Part shown: positions 10,700 through 21,472 of the stretch, piece by piece
How positions within the stretch are numbered: position 1 is the first letter of the stretch
How the letters are laid out: the number at the start of each line of letters is the position of its first letter
Source of the DNA: Cryptomeria japonica
Lineage: Eukaryota > Streptophyta > Pinopsida > Cupressales > Cupressaceae
Assembly: GCF_030272615.1 (NCBI RefSeq)
Contig: NC_081411.1
Location: forward strand, 154,342,971-154,406,970
Direction of reading: 5' to 3'
DNA length: 64,000 bases
Translations under genes and position numbers: made by a program
Notes under the pieces: generated by a model
What the model saw: the letters and a program-made list of their open reading frames with translations, nothing else
Databases searched by the model: none
What the model was told of the DNA's origin: nothing

Positions 10700-11481
10700 T
10701 GTATACGGTGAAAATGGATACAACAATATTGAAAGACTAAATGAATTCAACCACAAAACCCTAGCTTGACAACAACAAAGATCCACCATAACATATAAAG
10801 ATTACCTAAGACAATGCAATTCAGATGAAATCACAAAGATTATACCATCACATGTCCAATAGGGTTTGAATCTCCATTCTTCCTATCTCCATTGATCTTG
10901 CTTGATATATTTGCTCTCAGATTTTATATGCACAAGAGCTCAACAAAGAACGGAAATATGGTTGCAAGTAGGATCGCATATGAAAGTTCAAAAGCATAGT
11001 GTAGTCAATTGACCAGTTAGGGGCATAGGGTTGATAATGAAGGAAGCATCTCCTTATATATAAGACACTATATAAAATGGAGGGATAAGATTGAGAGGTG
11101 TAAAAGATAAATGGTCAGCTATGATTAAAGGGTAGGTAGAGAAAATAAGAAAATAATGAGAGGGTAGGTAGTGTATGAATTAAGAGATGAATGCCATGTG
11201 TCATGGGTAGAAAAGGTTAATGAATTAAATAAAAAATAAAGATTTATTTAATTAATAGAGGAAGTGAGATCAATTAAATAAATAAAAGTATTTATTTAAT
11301 TTAGAAAAGGATAATTTAAATAAATAAAGGTATTTATTTAAATGAGAAATAAGGCTAGAAGAGGATAAATGAATGAATTAAATAAATAAAGATTTATTTA
11401 ATTAATAGAAGAATTAGGCTAAATTAATTAAATAAATAAAAATATTTATTTAATTAGACATGACAATTTTAGGTGTCTACA
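10700..11481 (-). mobile_element. T3 3' LTR
   Basis: Plus-strand reading is TGTATACGGTG...TTAGGTGTCTACA. Its last 260 bp hold five successive near-palindromes of the type TTAAATAAATAAA-x-TTTATTTAA. It pairs with 50242-51024 by shared variants. Confidence 0.9.
11220..11460. repeat. Five serial AT palindromes in the T-family LTR
   Basis: Each unit is an inverted repeat of about 30 bp built on AATTAAATAAATAAA and TTTATTTAATT, separated by unrelated 15-30 bp spacers. The same five occur in every LTR copy of the family (13315-13550, 41637-41875, 50760-51000). They could fold as a row of hairpins in the LTR transcript. Confidence 0.8.
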
Positions 11482-11495
11482 TTTTGCCCTTCTTT
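11482..11495 (-). promoter_or_regulatory. T3 polypurine tract
   Basis: On the minus strand AAAGAAGGGCAAAA runs directly into the LTR start TGTAGACACC. The matching tract of T2 at 13568 reads AAAGAGGGGCAAAA. Confidence 0.75.
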
Positions 11496-11757
11496 GAGAC
11501 AATGCAACTTGTCGCGTTGTTTCAAAGAAGATAATATGAACTGATACAAAGTTGCCCCAAGATGGGAATGATATGCCCCCTCAAGAGATTGGATGAAAAT
11601 GTTTTAAAAAGATCACAGACAATCTCTTGATAAGAAATAAAGGGTAGAATGGACTGACCGGATAGGATAAAGTGACAGAGTCATGGGATAAAGAAGACTG
11701 ACTCAAGAAACGAGGGCTAGGGCTAGGGCTAGGGATAGGGATAGGGTTAGGGCAGTC

Positions 11758-11766
11758 TATAAAATA
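11758..11766 (+). promoter_or_regulatory. TATA box of the antisense PMD gene in T3
   Basis: TATAAAATA lies 98 bp upstream of the exon 1 ATG (11856) and opposite in strand to the element. T2 has TATAAGAC at the corresponding place (13811). The 5' untranslated part (cacacatc, agagatcagagtgcagagag) is conserved between the copies. Confidence 0.55.
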
Positions 11767-12009
11767 TACCATGAGGGGAATACATCCTCATTTTCATCCA
11801 CACATCCAAGAGATCAGAGTGCAGAGAGAGAATAGAGCAGCAACAGTCAACAACGATGGCATTGGTTCACAGATTCGATCACGTTCGCCGATTTCAGAGG
11901 CCAATAGATGCAGGAGAGCTGGTGAGTACCACAAAACCTCCTTGTACTTTGTCGCATTAATGTTGTCATTAATGCATGTTAGATAGAGAAATAAATGCAT
12001 GTTTAGGTA

Positions 12010-12290
12010 TGTCAAACAAGGTCAAAAAACGTCGAGGCGCGTCTGTGTTGGTGCTAGGTGCGTTTAGGTTAGCTAGGCACGTCTATGTTTGTGCCAGGCG
12101 CATCTGTGCAAGAAAAGGCATCTATGTCAAATGCAAGTGTGTCTGCGTTGGGTAGGTGTGTTTATGCTATGTGGGCACGTCTGTGCAGAGCATAGGCACG
12201 TTTGTGTATTTCAGGCGCGTCTGTGCAGAGCAGGCGCGTTTATGCAGTATGTAAGCGCGTTTATGTCATGAAGGCACGTTTATGTCTTCA
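12010..12290 (+). repeat. CGCGTTTGTG-type repeat array in the T3 PMD intron
   Basis: About a dozen imperfect units with core GCGCGTCTGTG or GCACGTTTATG every 20-30 bp. The same array is in the T2 intron (14085-14360). Inverse-orientation versions occur in the leaders of both elements. Confidence 0.8.
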
Positions 12291-12487
12291 AGGCCAAATC
12301 GACAGTTCTGTGATGAACATACGCTTTTGATTGGATAAGCTGCTGAGAGGATACACTCAAGCAGGTCCTCTAGGGAAGACTAGAATAGTAGATAGGGCTA
12401 GGATTGACAATTTGTGATATAACATACGTTGCCAATCAGGAAACTACTCAAGAGGATACACTCAAGCAGAGGCCCTAGGATAGGATA

Positions 12488-12765
12488 GATCGAGGCACTT
12501 TGTGATGAACAATGAGTACCAAGACATAGTACTTTGTGATGAACAAGGAGTACTAAAAATAACAACACTTTGTGATGAACAGTGAGTGCAAATATGAGCA
12601 ACACTTTGTGATGAATAGGGAGTACCACTAGGACAAACAACAACACTTTGTGATGAATAGTGACTGTCACTAGGATAGAAGCAACACTTTGTGATGAATA
12701 GTGAGTGTCACTAGGATAGAAGCAACACTTTGTGATGAATAGTGAGTGTCACTAGGACTGACAAA
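12488..12765 (+). repeat. TTTGTGATGAA tandem array in the T3 PMD intron
   Basis: About seven units of roughly 37-42 bp with core ACTTTGTGATGAACAGTGAG followed by a variable spacer (for example TGTCACTAGGATAGAAGCAAC). On the minus strand this gives long, meaningless repetitive frames. The T2 copy (14467-14870) has about ten units. Confidence 0.85.
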
Positions 12766-12795
12766 GTTGATTTTCTTGACTGCAGGAGTACCTAC

Positions 12796-13567
12796 TGTAT
12801 ACGGTGAAAATGGATAACAACAATGATGAAAGACTAAATGAATTCAACCACAAAAACCATAGCCTAACAACAACAAATATCCACCATAACATATAAAGAT
12901 TACCTAAGACAATGCAAATCAAATGAAACCACAAAGATTATACCATCACATGTCGAATAGGGTTTGGATCTCCATTCTTCCTATCTCCATTGATCTTGCT
13001 TGATATATTTGCTCTTAGATTTTATGTGCACAAGAGCTCAACAAAGAACAGAAATGTGGTTGCAAGTAGGATCGCATATGAAAGTGCAAAGCGTAGTGTA
13101 GTCAATTGATCAGTCAGGGGTTTGATAATGAAGGAAGCATCTCCTTATATAGAAGACATTATAAGAAATGGAGGGATAAGATTGAGAGGTGTAAAAGAGG
13201 TCGGCTATGATTAGAGGGTAGGTAGAGGAAATAAGAAAATAATAAGAGGGTAGGTAGTGTATGAATTAAGAGATGAATGACATGTGTCATGGGTAGAAAA
13301 GTTTAATGAATTAATTGAATAAATAAAGATTCATTTAATTAATAGAGGAAGTGGGATCAATTAAATAAATAAGATATTTATTTAATTTAGGAAAAGGGTG
13401 ATTTAAATAAATAAATGTATTTATTTAAATGAGAAATAAGGCTAGCAGAGGATAAATGAATTAATTAAATAAATAAAGATTTATTTAATTAATAGAAGAA
13501 TTAGGCTAAAATAATTAAATAAATAAAATATTTATTTAATTAGACATGACAATTTTAGGTGTCTACA
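12796..13567 (-). mobile_element. T2 3' LTR
   Basis: Plus-strand reading TGTATACGGTG...GGTGTCTACA, 772 bp. Variants such as TGTCGAATAGGGTTTGGATC and GTCAGGGGTTTGATAA link it to the split LTR at 26836/41374 rather than to the T3 LTRs. Confidence 0.9.
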
Positions 13568-13582
13568 TTTTGCCCCTCTTTG
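13568..13582 (-). promoter_or_regulatory. T2 polypurine tract
   Basis: Minus-strand AAAGAGGGGCAAAA directly before the LTR start TGTAGACACC. Confidence 0.75.
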
Positions 13583-13810
13583 AGACAATGCGGCTTGTCG
13601 CGTTGTTTCAAAGAAGATAAGATGAACTGATACAAAGTTGCCCCAAGATGGGAATGATATGCCCCCTCAAGAGATTGGATGAAAATGTCTGAAAAGATCG
13701 CAAACAATCTCTCGATAAGAAAGAAAGACTAGAAAGGACTGAGAAGATAGAGTGACAGAGTCACGGGATAAAGAAGACTAACTCAGGCTAGGGCTAGGGC
13801 TAGGGTAGTC

Positions 13811-13818
13811 TATAAGAC
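13811..13818 (+). promoter_or_regulatory. TATA-like box of the antisense PMD gene in T2
   Basis: TATAAGAC is at the position of TATAAAATA in T3, 97 bp before the exon 1 ATG. It is a weaker match and may already be decayed. Confidence 0.4.
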
Positions 13819-14084
13819 AAACCACGAGGAAACACATCCTCATTGTCATCCACACATCTAAGAGATCAGAGTGCAGAGAGATAATAGAGCAACAATGGTC
13901 AGCAGTGATGGCATTGGTGCATAAATTCGATTGCATTTGCCGATTTCAGAGGCCAGCCGATGCAAGAGAGCCGGTGAGTACCACAAAACCTCTTTGTACT
14001 TTGTCGCATTAATTGTTGTCATAAATGCATGCTAGGTAGTGCAATAAATGTGCTTTAGGATAATGTCAAAAAATGTCAAAAATG

Positions 14085-14360
14085 TGTAGGCACGTTTGCG
14101 TTGGTGCTAGACGCGTCTATGTTGGCTAGGCGCGTCTGTGTTTGTGCTAGGTGTGTCTATGAATTCAACAACGTCTATGTCAAATGCGAACGCGTTTGTG
14201 TTGTGCAGACACGTTTGTGAAATGTGGGTACGTCTATGTAGGACAGACACATCTGTGCAGAGCATAGGCACGTTTGTGTATTTCAGGCGTGTCTGTGCAG
14301 AGCAGGCGCGTTTGTGTAGTCTGTAAGCGCATTTATGTCATGAAGGTGCGTTTGTGTCTT
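14085..14360 (+). repeat. CGCGTTTGTG-type repeat array in the T2 PMD intron
   Basis: Repeats with core GCGCGTTTGTG or GGCGCGTCTGTG, homologous to 12010-12290. Confidence 0.8.
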
Positions 14361-14466
14361 CAAGGTCAAATCGACAGTTCTGTGATGAACATACGATGTC
14401 GATTGGATAAGCTGCTGAGGGGATACACTCAAGCAAGTCCTCTAGGGAAGACTAGGATAGATCGAG

Positions 14467-14870
14467 GCACTTTGTGATGAACAGTGAGTACCAAGACATA
14501 GTACTTTGTGATGAACAGGGAGTACCAATAGGAGCAACACTTTGTGATGAATAGGGAGTGCAAATATGAGCAACACTTTGTGATGAACAGGGAGTGCAAA
14601 TATGAGCAACACTTTGTGATGAACAAGGAGTGCAAAACACGTAGTACTTTGTGATGAACAAGGAGTAACACTAGGATAGATAGCAACACTTTATGATGAA
14701 TAGTGAGTGTCACTAGGATAGAAGCAACACTTTGTGATGAACAATGAGTGTCACTAGGATAGAAGTAACACTTTGTGATGAACAGTGAGTGTCACTAGGA
14801 TAGAATATCATAAGCACTTAAGATAAAAAGCAACATTTTGTGATGAACAGGGAATGCCACTATGACTGAC
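14467..14870 (+). repeat. TTTGTGATGAA tandem array in the T2 PMD intron
   Basis: About ten units with core ACTTTGTGATGAACAGGGAG, spacing 28-65 bp. Unit number and spacers differ from T3, showing expansion or contraction since the two elements diverged. Confidence 0.85.
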
Positions 14871-15353
14871 ATGATTGCTTTGCTTGACTGCAGGAGTATT
14901 TGCCTATGCTGGAGTCCCGAGAGAGATTCCCGTCGACGTAGAGATTATGACTAGAGCTGACATTCAAGGACCGAGTTGCTATTGAGGGTATGGGTCTATG
15001 ATACATTCTGTATGTGCCTGAGTTTCGGGCAAACATGTGTTTGCTGACTGCGCTTGCTGAGAGATGACACTCTGAGACTTGTACATTTCATTTGCCGATG
15101 GGTGAGATGACAGTCACCTTGGAGGATGTTTATAGGATTCTGAGGATACCGATCGATGGGGAGCTGATACCCTATGATCGAGACGGAGATAGGGAGGCCC
15201 TGAGATGAGTGTTTCAGGATCTAGGACTGGATATGAGAGCTGGACACGTGGCATGGGACACGATGACAGCGACAGGACTAGCACTACCAGTAGTGTTGGC
15301 AGGAGTGATAAGTGGGTTCCTATGTTTGGATAGGGCGACACGAGGATTGGCAG

Positions 15354-17036
15354 TGTAGCCATATGTATTTTGACATCATTGTATCATGACACTTATGATT
15401 TTGATATATATGAGATGATTCATCCTTGCGGCAGCTATATGCATGTGTACCTATGTGATGAGATGTTTATATACGATGTATGTTTCTATGTGATGGTTAT
15501 GATATGGATGCAAATATGTACATAATGAAATGCAATATTTTTTATTTTTTTATGTTTTTTATGTTATGCAAATGCAAATGTGAATGTATTAAATGCAAAT
15601 GAATATGATAATACAAAGAACTATTTACATGATGAGAATGTAAAATGTGCTAACATGTGTTGTGTGCAGGATATGGTGCAATTGTGATATCTATATGTAT
15701 GTATGAACTTTTAACATGTGGTAATGCAGGTGCAACTACATGAAATGCAAATATTTTTGGTGTGTCATTATTCTCAGTCATGTGATAACAAGTTACACAG
15801 ACTCAATATGGATGATGGAAGTCAATCAAGAAAGAGGAATGGAAGATAGAAGATATGAAAGTGAAAGAGCTTCTTGTGTGTTATCATCATTGAGCTTTAT
15901 TATGGCAAGTAGGCTATGACAATCGAGGCATATGTTTGACCCAGAAAGTCATTGTACCTATTTGCATGGAGATAAGGCAGTTGCAAACAAGGAATGCCCC
16001 AGTTCACACTAGACTCTCAGTGTCCTCATATCCTTGGACAAGTCATAGCATTATTAAGAGACAATCCATAGACATAAAAAAAAAAAGGTGACGATACCCC
16101 ATCCTCGCCTTTCTAGTCAAAGACATCCTGGAGATAAAATCTCTAGTCAGAGACATCTTGGAAAAGCTAAAAGACATGTCACCAAAAAGATAAAATCAAA
16201 AGAAAACCAAGACTTGACACCAACATCCATTGTAGTCCTCAAGTTTAGTGACTCTTGTCACCTGTATAAGTCTAGTTTGATTGTGGTCACAATGTTTACT
16301 TTCACAAAAGGATAGATAGCACTGAACCATAATGTTGTCTGAATCTATTGAAAGATTTGATTTGTTGAAGCCCATTGTTGCTGTTGTGTCTCATCTAAAA
16401 CTGTCTGAATCCATGAAACTGATACTTTATTGTGGAGAAAGTGAAACATTATTGTGAATTGGCGATGCAAATGTTGCTTTATTGTGGATTGTGCACGTAT
16501 AGATTGAAGAAAAGTGGAAGAAATTGTACTCCTCAGAACGCATGATGCTCTCAGTTCCACACCCATCAGTAGAAGTAGGATTTGCCTTAGCCACATATAG
16601 GAGGTAATTTATTATGAATGGAAAGGGGTGGAAAGAGAGGTTTATTATGAATGGCTAACCAATCTTGGGTAGATCAATAACAAGCCATGATAGGAACGGG
16701 TAAGTTCATTATGAATGGATAGGTTGTGAGTGTGTGCAAAGTGAAGGATGCAAGTGAATCGTGAAGGAGGGAGGAGCAATGTCTCTACACATGGCGCTGG
16801 TGACCCAGTTTTCACCATGGTACTTGCCCAGGGCGCCACCGAAGTGGTTTTCACCATTGGACGAAAATGTTTTTCTTTACTTTTTTGATTTTTTATTTAT
16901 TTTTTTGTTGTTACAAGGCACCTGTTTGCCAAGTTTTCACCCAGTAACAATTTTTTTATGTTTTATGATTTTTTTTGTATTTTTGATATATTTGATTTTT
17001 TTTTTTTGTATTTTTGAATTAGGATACTCTGAAGAG
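15354..17036. other. T2 non-coding region between the antisense gene and integrase
   Basis: AT-rich spacer with TATG/ATATG runs (15360-15720), then a block (15780-16900) conserved in T3 (44220-45340), then T-rich runs around 16870-17020. A 75-codon plus-strand frame at 16088-16315 stays open in both elements (see findings). The convergent ends of the PMD transcript and the retrotransposon genome lie here. Confidence 0.6.
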
Positions 17037-18180
17037 CTATGTGTAAAACCTGCGAAGGTGCATGTTGTTGATAGGATCCTCCAAAGGTTCACCCTTTGTG
17101 GTTGAGAGTTGATATGCACCAGATCCATATGCTGTTGTGATGATGTAAGGACCAACCCTGTTTGGTTCAAACTTGCCCTTCTTCTCTCTGTCTTGCTGAT
17201 TTTTAGGATTTTCTCTGAGAACCAAGTCACCTACCTCAAATGTGCAAGGCTTCACTTTATGATTGTAACTGCGACTCATTTGTTGTTGATAAGCCTTGAG
17301 ATGATTAAAAGCAGTTTGTCTTCGTTCATCCAATAGTTCAAGTTCTTGTAAGCGAGAGACCCTGTAGTCTTCATCACTGATAATGTTTTGCAAAGAGAGA
17401 CGTAAAGAGGGTAACTTGACCTCAATAGGCAAGATAGCTTCAGTGCCATAGACAAGTGAATAGGGTGTAGCTCCTGTAGGTGTGCGGATGCCTGTGCGGT
17501 AAGCCCAAAGTGCAGGATTAAGTTGGATATGCCAATTATGGCCAACATCGTCGACTGTCTTTTTCAAGATTTTAAGGATTGTTTTATTAGACGCCTCAGC
17601 TTGACCATTACCTTGGGGGTAATAAGGTGTGGAGAAATGATGGGTAATATGAAAGCGGTCACAGAGTTCACGAACATCTTGATTTTTGAAGGGATGCCCG
17701 TTATCAGTGATGATGGAAACAGGAATACCGTATCGACAAACGATATAGTTGAGAATGAAGGTTGTAATTTGTTTTCCCGTGACTTGCATGAGAGGTATGA
17801 CTTCAATCCATTTTGTGAAATACTCTATGGTAGTGATGATGAATTTATGACCGTTGGAAGATGGAGGGTGAATCTTGCCTATGAGATCAAGTCCCCACTG
17901 ACAAAAGGGCCAAGGAGTCGCAATTGGTTGAAGTTATTGTGCTGGCGCATGGATGAGGTCTCCATGAAGTTGACACTGCTTACATTTCTTGACAAACTGA
18001 TATGAATCTTTTTCCATATTGGGCTAGTAATATCCAATCCTAATGAGTTTCTTGGCTAAGGTAGGACCACTAGAATGTGGACCACATATCCCTTCATGTA
18101 CTTCACGTAATGCAATCTGAGCTTCGTTGCTTTCTAAACATCTAAGAAGAGTGCCATCTAGACCTCGATGATATAGGATA
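17037..18180 (-). pseudogene. T2 integrase
   Basis: The N-terminal HHCC zinc-binding part is seen as H-x-G...HEGICGPHSSG then CKQCQ. The catalytic core has IGKIHPP...FTKWIEVIP, the second Asp in TDNGHPF, and the Glu in PQGNGQAEASNK, so the D,D-x-E set is present. The C-terminal part has VGDLVLRENPKNQQDREKKG and VGPYIITTAYGSGAY, a chromatin-binding-like SH3 segment typical of gypsy integrases. TAG (IGYY-stop) and TAA stops break the region before the core. From about 17789 the remaining 250 codons are open to the terminal TAG at 17037. It is in a different frame from RT, so a frameshift occurred upstream. Confidence 0.85.
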
Positions 18181-18389
18181 TCATCTAAAATGATGTATCG
18201 AGAAGATTGACGAATGAAAGTGCGACGTTGGTTATTGGATAGATCAGGAGGTAGGGTATTGTCATGAAGGTATGCAGAAATAGAACCGTATAACTGGGAC
18301 TCAAGACCAACAACACATATCATCTCAGTAGGAGTAATTTCATATGAGGTAACCAAAAGGTTATCCACCAAGAACTCATAGCGGGTCTC

Positions 18390-18800
18390 ATTCGGTGGTA
18401 GATCAATTAGTGAAGCAATTGTAGCCATGGCATCCGCAGCTCTATTCTGCTCTCTGGGTATCTGCTCAAAGTCTATCTTCATGAAATGTTGTTTCAAGTC
18501 ATCCACCATTATTTTGTAAGGCATTAATTTATCATCCTTTGTTTGGTAGTCATTAGTTGCCTGACAAATCACAAGTTGAGAGTCCCCAAAACCACGAAGT
18601 TCCTGGATCTTCCACTGAACTGCAATCCATAATCTAGTTGTTAATGCCTCATATTCTGCTATGTTATTAGTGCAGGGAAATGATAATCTATATGATTTTG
18701 GTATAGAATCCCTTTAAGGAGTTATGAAGAGGATGCCAGCTCCTGCCCCATGCTGTGTGTATGAGCCATCAAAGTATAGTTGCCAAGGCTTTGCATGCGA
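18390..18800 (-). pseudogene. T2 second RNase H (archaeal-type, aRNH)
   Basis: After the degenerate gypsy RNase H comes a second one with all acidic positions: LYFDGSYTQHGAGAG (first D, about 18770), NIAEYEALTT (E), GDSQLV (D) and QIPREQNRAADAMA (last D). A TAA interrupts it after the first strand. Two successive RNase H domains, the second of this kind, are characteristic of the Tat lineage of plant gypsy elements. It lies in the frame shared with integrase. Confidence 0.75.
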
Positions 18801-19045
18801 CACTATTGAAATGGATTCATCTAGAAATTCTGAAATTAGAGGAACATCATCTATCATGGAGCATCTGCTAACTAATCTGTGATAGCTTGTCCTTTTATTG
18901 CTTTTCTGTCCACATACTCGATGTCAAGTTCACTCAGGATCATCACCCATTTGACTAGTCGCCCAGTAAGTGTTGCTTTATTGAGAAGGTATTTCAATGG
19001 ATCAATCCTTGCAACCATCTTAGTCTTATGAGTTAGCATGTAATG

Positions 19046-19414
19046 TCATAATTTATGTGAAGCAAAGACCACAGTGAGACATGCACGCTCAATTGGTGTG
19101 TAGTTTAGCTCATATCCCACCATTGTGCGATTGATATAGTATACTACCTTTTCTTTGCCCTCGACATCTTCTTGTGCTAAGAGTGCCCACAATGCTGTTG
19201 AAGTAGCTGATATGTATAGTAATAGAGGTTGATCTGGAACTAGTGGCATCAAAACTGGTGGATTCAGAAGATAATCTTTGAGTATCTGGAAAGCCTGTTG
19301 ACAGTTATCATCCCATTTGAATTTGATGTTTTTATGTAGCAAGTGTTGAAAGGGATTACACTTATCTGCAAGTTGTGCTATGAACCTTCGTATGGACTGG
19401 AGTCTCCCTTGCAA
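19046..19414 (-). pseudogene. T2 gypsy RNase H, degenerate
   Basis: The connection/RNase H segment reads FKWDDNCQQAFQILKDYLL, then LLLYISATSTALWALLAQED and YYINRTMVGYELNYTPIER. The first catalytic Asp of a working gypsy RNase H is replaced (YISATST where DAS is expected). This agrees with loss of function after gain of the second RNase H. It ends at TGA (19046). Confidence 0.75.
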
Positions 19415-19435
19415 ATATTGAAGTTGACTGATATT

Positions 19436-20176
19436 TCATGGTGGTTGCATCTCTAGGATGGCCTTGAATTTTGCTGGATCGGCTTCGATTCCTCTTTTTG
19501 ATACAATGAATCCTAGGAGCTTCCCGGAGGTTACTTCAAAGACACATTTCTTGGGGTTTAATCTTACTTTATACTTTTCCAACTGATCAAAGACGACTAA
19601 AAGTATGTCCAAATGTGTATCTCTATCTATTGATTTACCCAAGAGGTCGTCAACATAATCTTCCACAATTATGTGCATGAGATCATGAAAGATAGTAGTC
19701 ATGGCTCTTTGATATGTAGCGCCTGCATTTTTTAGCCCAAAGGGCATGATATTCCAATAGAAAGTTCCCCAAGGACAAGTGAATGCTGTTTTGTGTTGAT
19801 CCTCAGATGCAATTTTTATTTGATTGTAACTAGAGAATCCATCCATCAAAGATAACATCGCATGACCTGTTGTCAGATTGACAATCAAGTCAATATTTGG
19901 TAATGGAAAATTATCCTTAGGACAAGCTTTGTTGATGTCTCTGAAATCTGTACATATTCTGATACTATGATCTGGTTTACTAACAGGCACTAAGTTGGAG
20001 ATCCATTCAGGATAATCAATTGGGCGTATGAATCTGACATCCAATAATTTCTCAAGCTCTACTTTGACTAATAATGCGACTTGTGGATGCATCTTTCTTA
20101 ATTTCTGTTTCACTAGTTTTGCCCTCGGTTTAATTGTGAAATGGTGCATTACCAAATCCAGATCCAATCCAGGCAT
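19436..20176 (-). pseudogene. T2 reverse transcriptase
   Basis: RT motifs in order: VELEKLLDVRFIRPIDYPEW, LVPVSKPDHSIRICTDFRDI, NKACPKDNFPLPNID, SLMDGFSSYNQIKI, the PFGLKNAGATYQR block, and the active site YVDDLLGKS (the DD pair intact). KLLGFIVSKRGIEADP is the thumb motif. The open stretch is 246 codons between TGA stops at 20207 and 19436. The upstream start is not a real start, because the protein is part of a polyprotein. Key catalytic residues are kept although the polyprotein is interrupted. Confidence 0.9.
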
Positions 20177-20206
20177 ATTAGTGTATGACCATGCAAAGTT
20201 GATGTG

Positions 20207-20569
20207 TCATTCCGTGAAGAAACTTATGAATTTTGACCTTTCTGACTCTATCAAAGATTGAGCCAGGAATATGTTGTGTGAAACTTCTTCTATACCAATG
20301 TTTGTTTTGATAGTCTCCTCTACCAACATGGATGACTTTTCCTCATATGATGTTGGGAGAATGTTGAGCCTTCCATCTTTGGGTGCCTCAAAGAGGTTTT
20401 TGCCCTCAAATACGTCCTTTCTTTTCACTTTTTTGGGGTCAGACAACACCACAATGTGGTTTTTGCCATAAGACCCTTGGTTTGTTTTTATTTTTATATT
20501 TTTGCGACTAGAAGGCCTGACACCCTCACCAAAATATGTCGTGCTATTGAGTTCTATAGTGTATCCCAC
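20207..20569 (-). pseudogene. T2 protease-RT linker, C-terminal part
   Basis: 120 codons in the polyprotein frame with a basic N-terminus (RPSSRKNIKIKTNQGSYGKN) and a second half leading to AQSLIESERSKFISFFTE. This joins the RT N-terminus in gypsy polyproteins. It is bounded by TGA at 20207. No enzyme motif. Confidence 0.55.
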
Positions 20570-20668
20570 TTTATGGTCCCCAGGGGGAAGATCATCTCGT
20601 ATGCCAAGATAGTCAATAAAAGCTTCATCATTTTGGAATATGTCAAACTGTGCAGGTCCTTCATGGTC

Positions 20669-21466
20669 CTAGTCAATGAGTTGGTGGTGAACAAGTGGAA
20701 GGCCTTTGATGTATTCGAAGTTAGCGGGGCTAAGAGTGAAAATGTGGTTATATTCAGGTATGTCAAGGTATTTATCAAGGTCATCATTGGCACTCTCCTC
20801 ATCAGTCTCGATCATGAATGAATCCAAATTATCATCACTAGTAGCGCATTCTGGGACAGGTGTTCTCATTCTATGTGATTTCAACCTAGGACCTAGAGGC
20901 AAGGACTGTATGGAATCCTTCGAGGTTGTTTCTTGACCAACTTTGAAATTTTCAGAAAATTCCTCTTCTTCTGTGGGTTCATCTGGCTCTTTGAATGTCT
21001 CGGTGAGTTCGTAGTCACTGGAGGATTTGTCTGAACCCCATTCCCATTCATTGGAGTCTATGGAATAGCAATTTTCTTGTTGAATTTTGGTAGCTTCGAT
21101 TTGTAATGCTTCTTTTTTCCTTTGAGTGTGGACCTTGGAATTCACAAAACCAAGTCCCTTCGAGCATTCCTTTTTGAATGTCAATTTAGGTTGTAAAGGC
21201 TCAATGATGCCTTCCTTTCTTAAGCCAAGAGGGCTTTTACCATCATACCCAAATTTTTGTACGATCTTGAACCCTTTGCCATACTTCTCACATGGTATAC
21301 TGATGTGATCTTGTGTATCATTTTCAAGGTCTTTGTAAAGCATTTTGTATAAGTCTTCCTCTTCCAATTCACCCCATCTTTGAAAGATAGTAGGGTCCCA
21401 TTTGAGTATAATGATAGATACTTGCTTATTAGGATGTGGTCTTCCATATTCTTTTGGTGAACCCAT
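20669..21466 (-). pseudogene. T2 protease-RT linker with G-patch-like motif
   Basis: The 265-codon segment contains EKYGKGFKIVQKFGYDGKSP followed by LGLRKEGIIEPL. This fits the G-patch pattern of spaced glycines, with a hydrophobic residue after each, ending in G-I-x-x-P. The following part is highly acidic (EPDEPTEEEEFSENF, DEESANDDLDKY). It ends with TAG at 20669. G-patch domains bind RNA or activate DEAH helicases, and some retroelements carry one next to the protease. The role here is inference. Confidence 0.6.
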
Positions 21467-21472
21467 GACTTG

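Larger units (their letters stand above)
11856..12795 (+). pseudogene. Antisense PMD gene of T3: exon 1, repeat-filled intron and start of exon 2
   Basis: Exon 1 is 11856-11921, 22 codons (MALVHRFDHVRRFQRPIDAG, then EL), with a good start context (acgATGGC). It ends at GTGAGT. The intron 11922-12785 (864 nt) ends TTGACTGCAG and contains two tandem-repeat arrays. Exon 2 begins GAGTACCTAC (12786-12795) and is cut by T2. It resumes at 41905 after the duplicated CCTAC. Joined in phase 0, exon 1 continues directly into the reading frame of exon 2. The intron is opposite in sense to the element's genomic RNA, so reverse transcription would not remove it. Splicing is inferred from sequence and from the identical arrangement in T2. 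Confidence 0.7.
13908..15353 (+). pseudogene. Antisense PMD gene of T2, exon 2 truncated
   Basis: Exon 1 is 13908-13973 (22 codons, MALVHKFDCICRFQRPADAR, then EP). The intron 13974-14893 (920 nt) runs from GTGAGT to TTGACTGCAG. Exon 2 starts at 14894 (GAGTATTTGCC...) and shows the same PMD-like start as T3: LYVPEFRANM, then FHLPMGEMTVTLEDVYRILR and IPIDGELIPYDRDGDR. It has in-frame stops (for example TAG and TGA near 14940 and TGA at 15206). At about 15353 the coding sequence jumps to the 3' flank (GTAGCCATATG). About 1.49 kb present in T3 (42357-43842) is missing, so most of the domain and the whole C-terminal part are lost. Confidence 0.7.

Noticed and set aside
11712-11752. Telomere-like run of GGGCTA/GGGATA/GGGTTA
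   Set aside because: The unit is a variable hexamer, not plant TTTAGGG. T2 has a shorter version at the same place (13783-13805), so it is part of the element's 3' region.
12398-12670. Minus-strand repetitive frames (also 14429-14713, 14452-14661)
   Set aside because: Products of the TTTGTGATGAA array (HHKVLL repeats); no biological protein expected.
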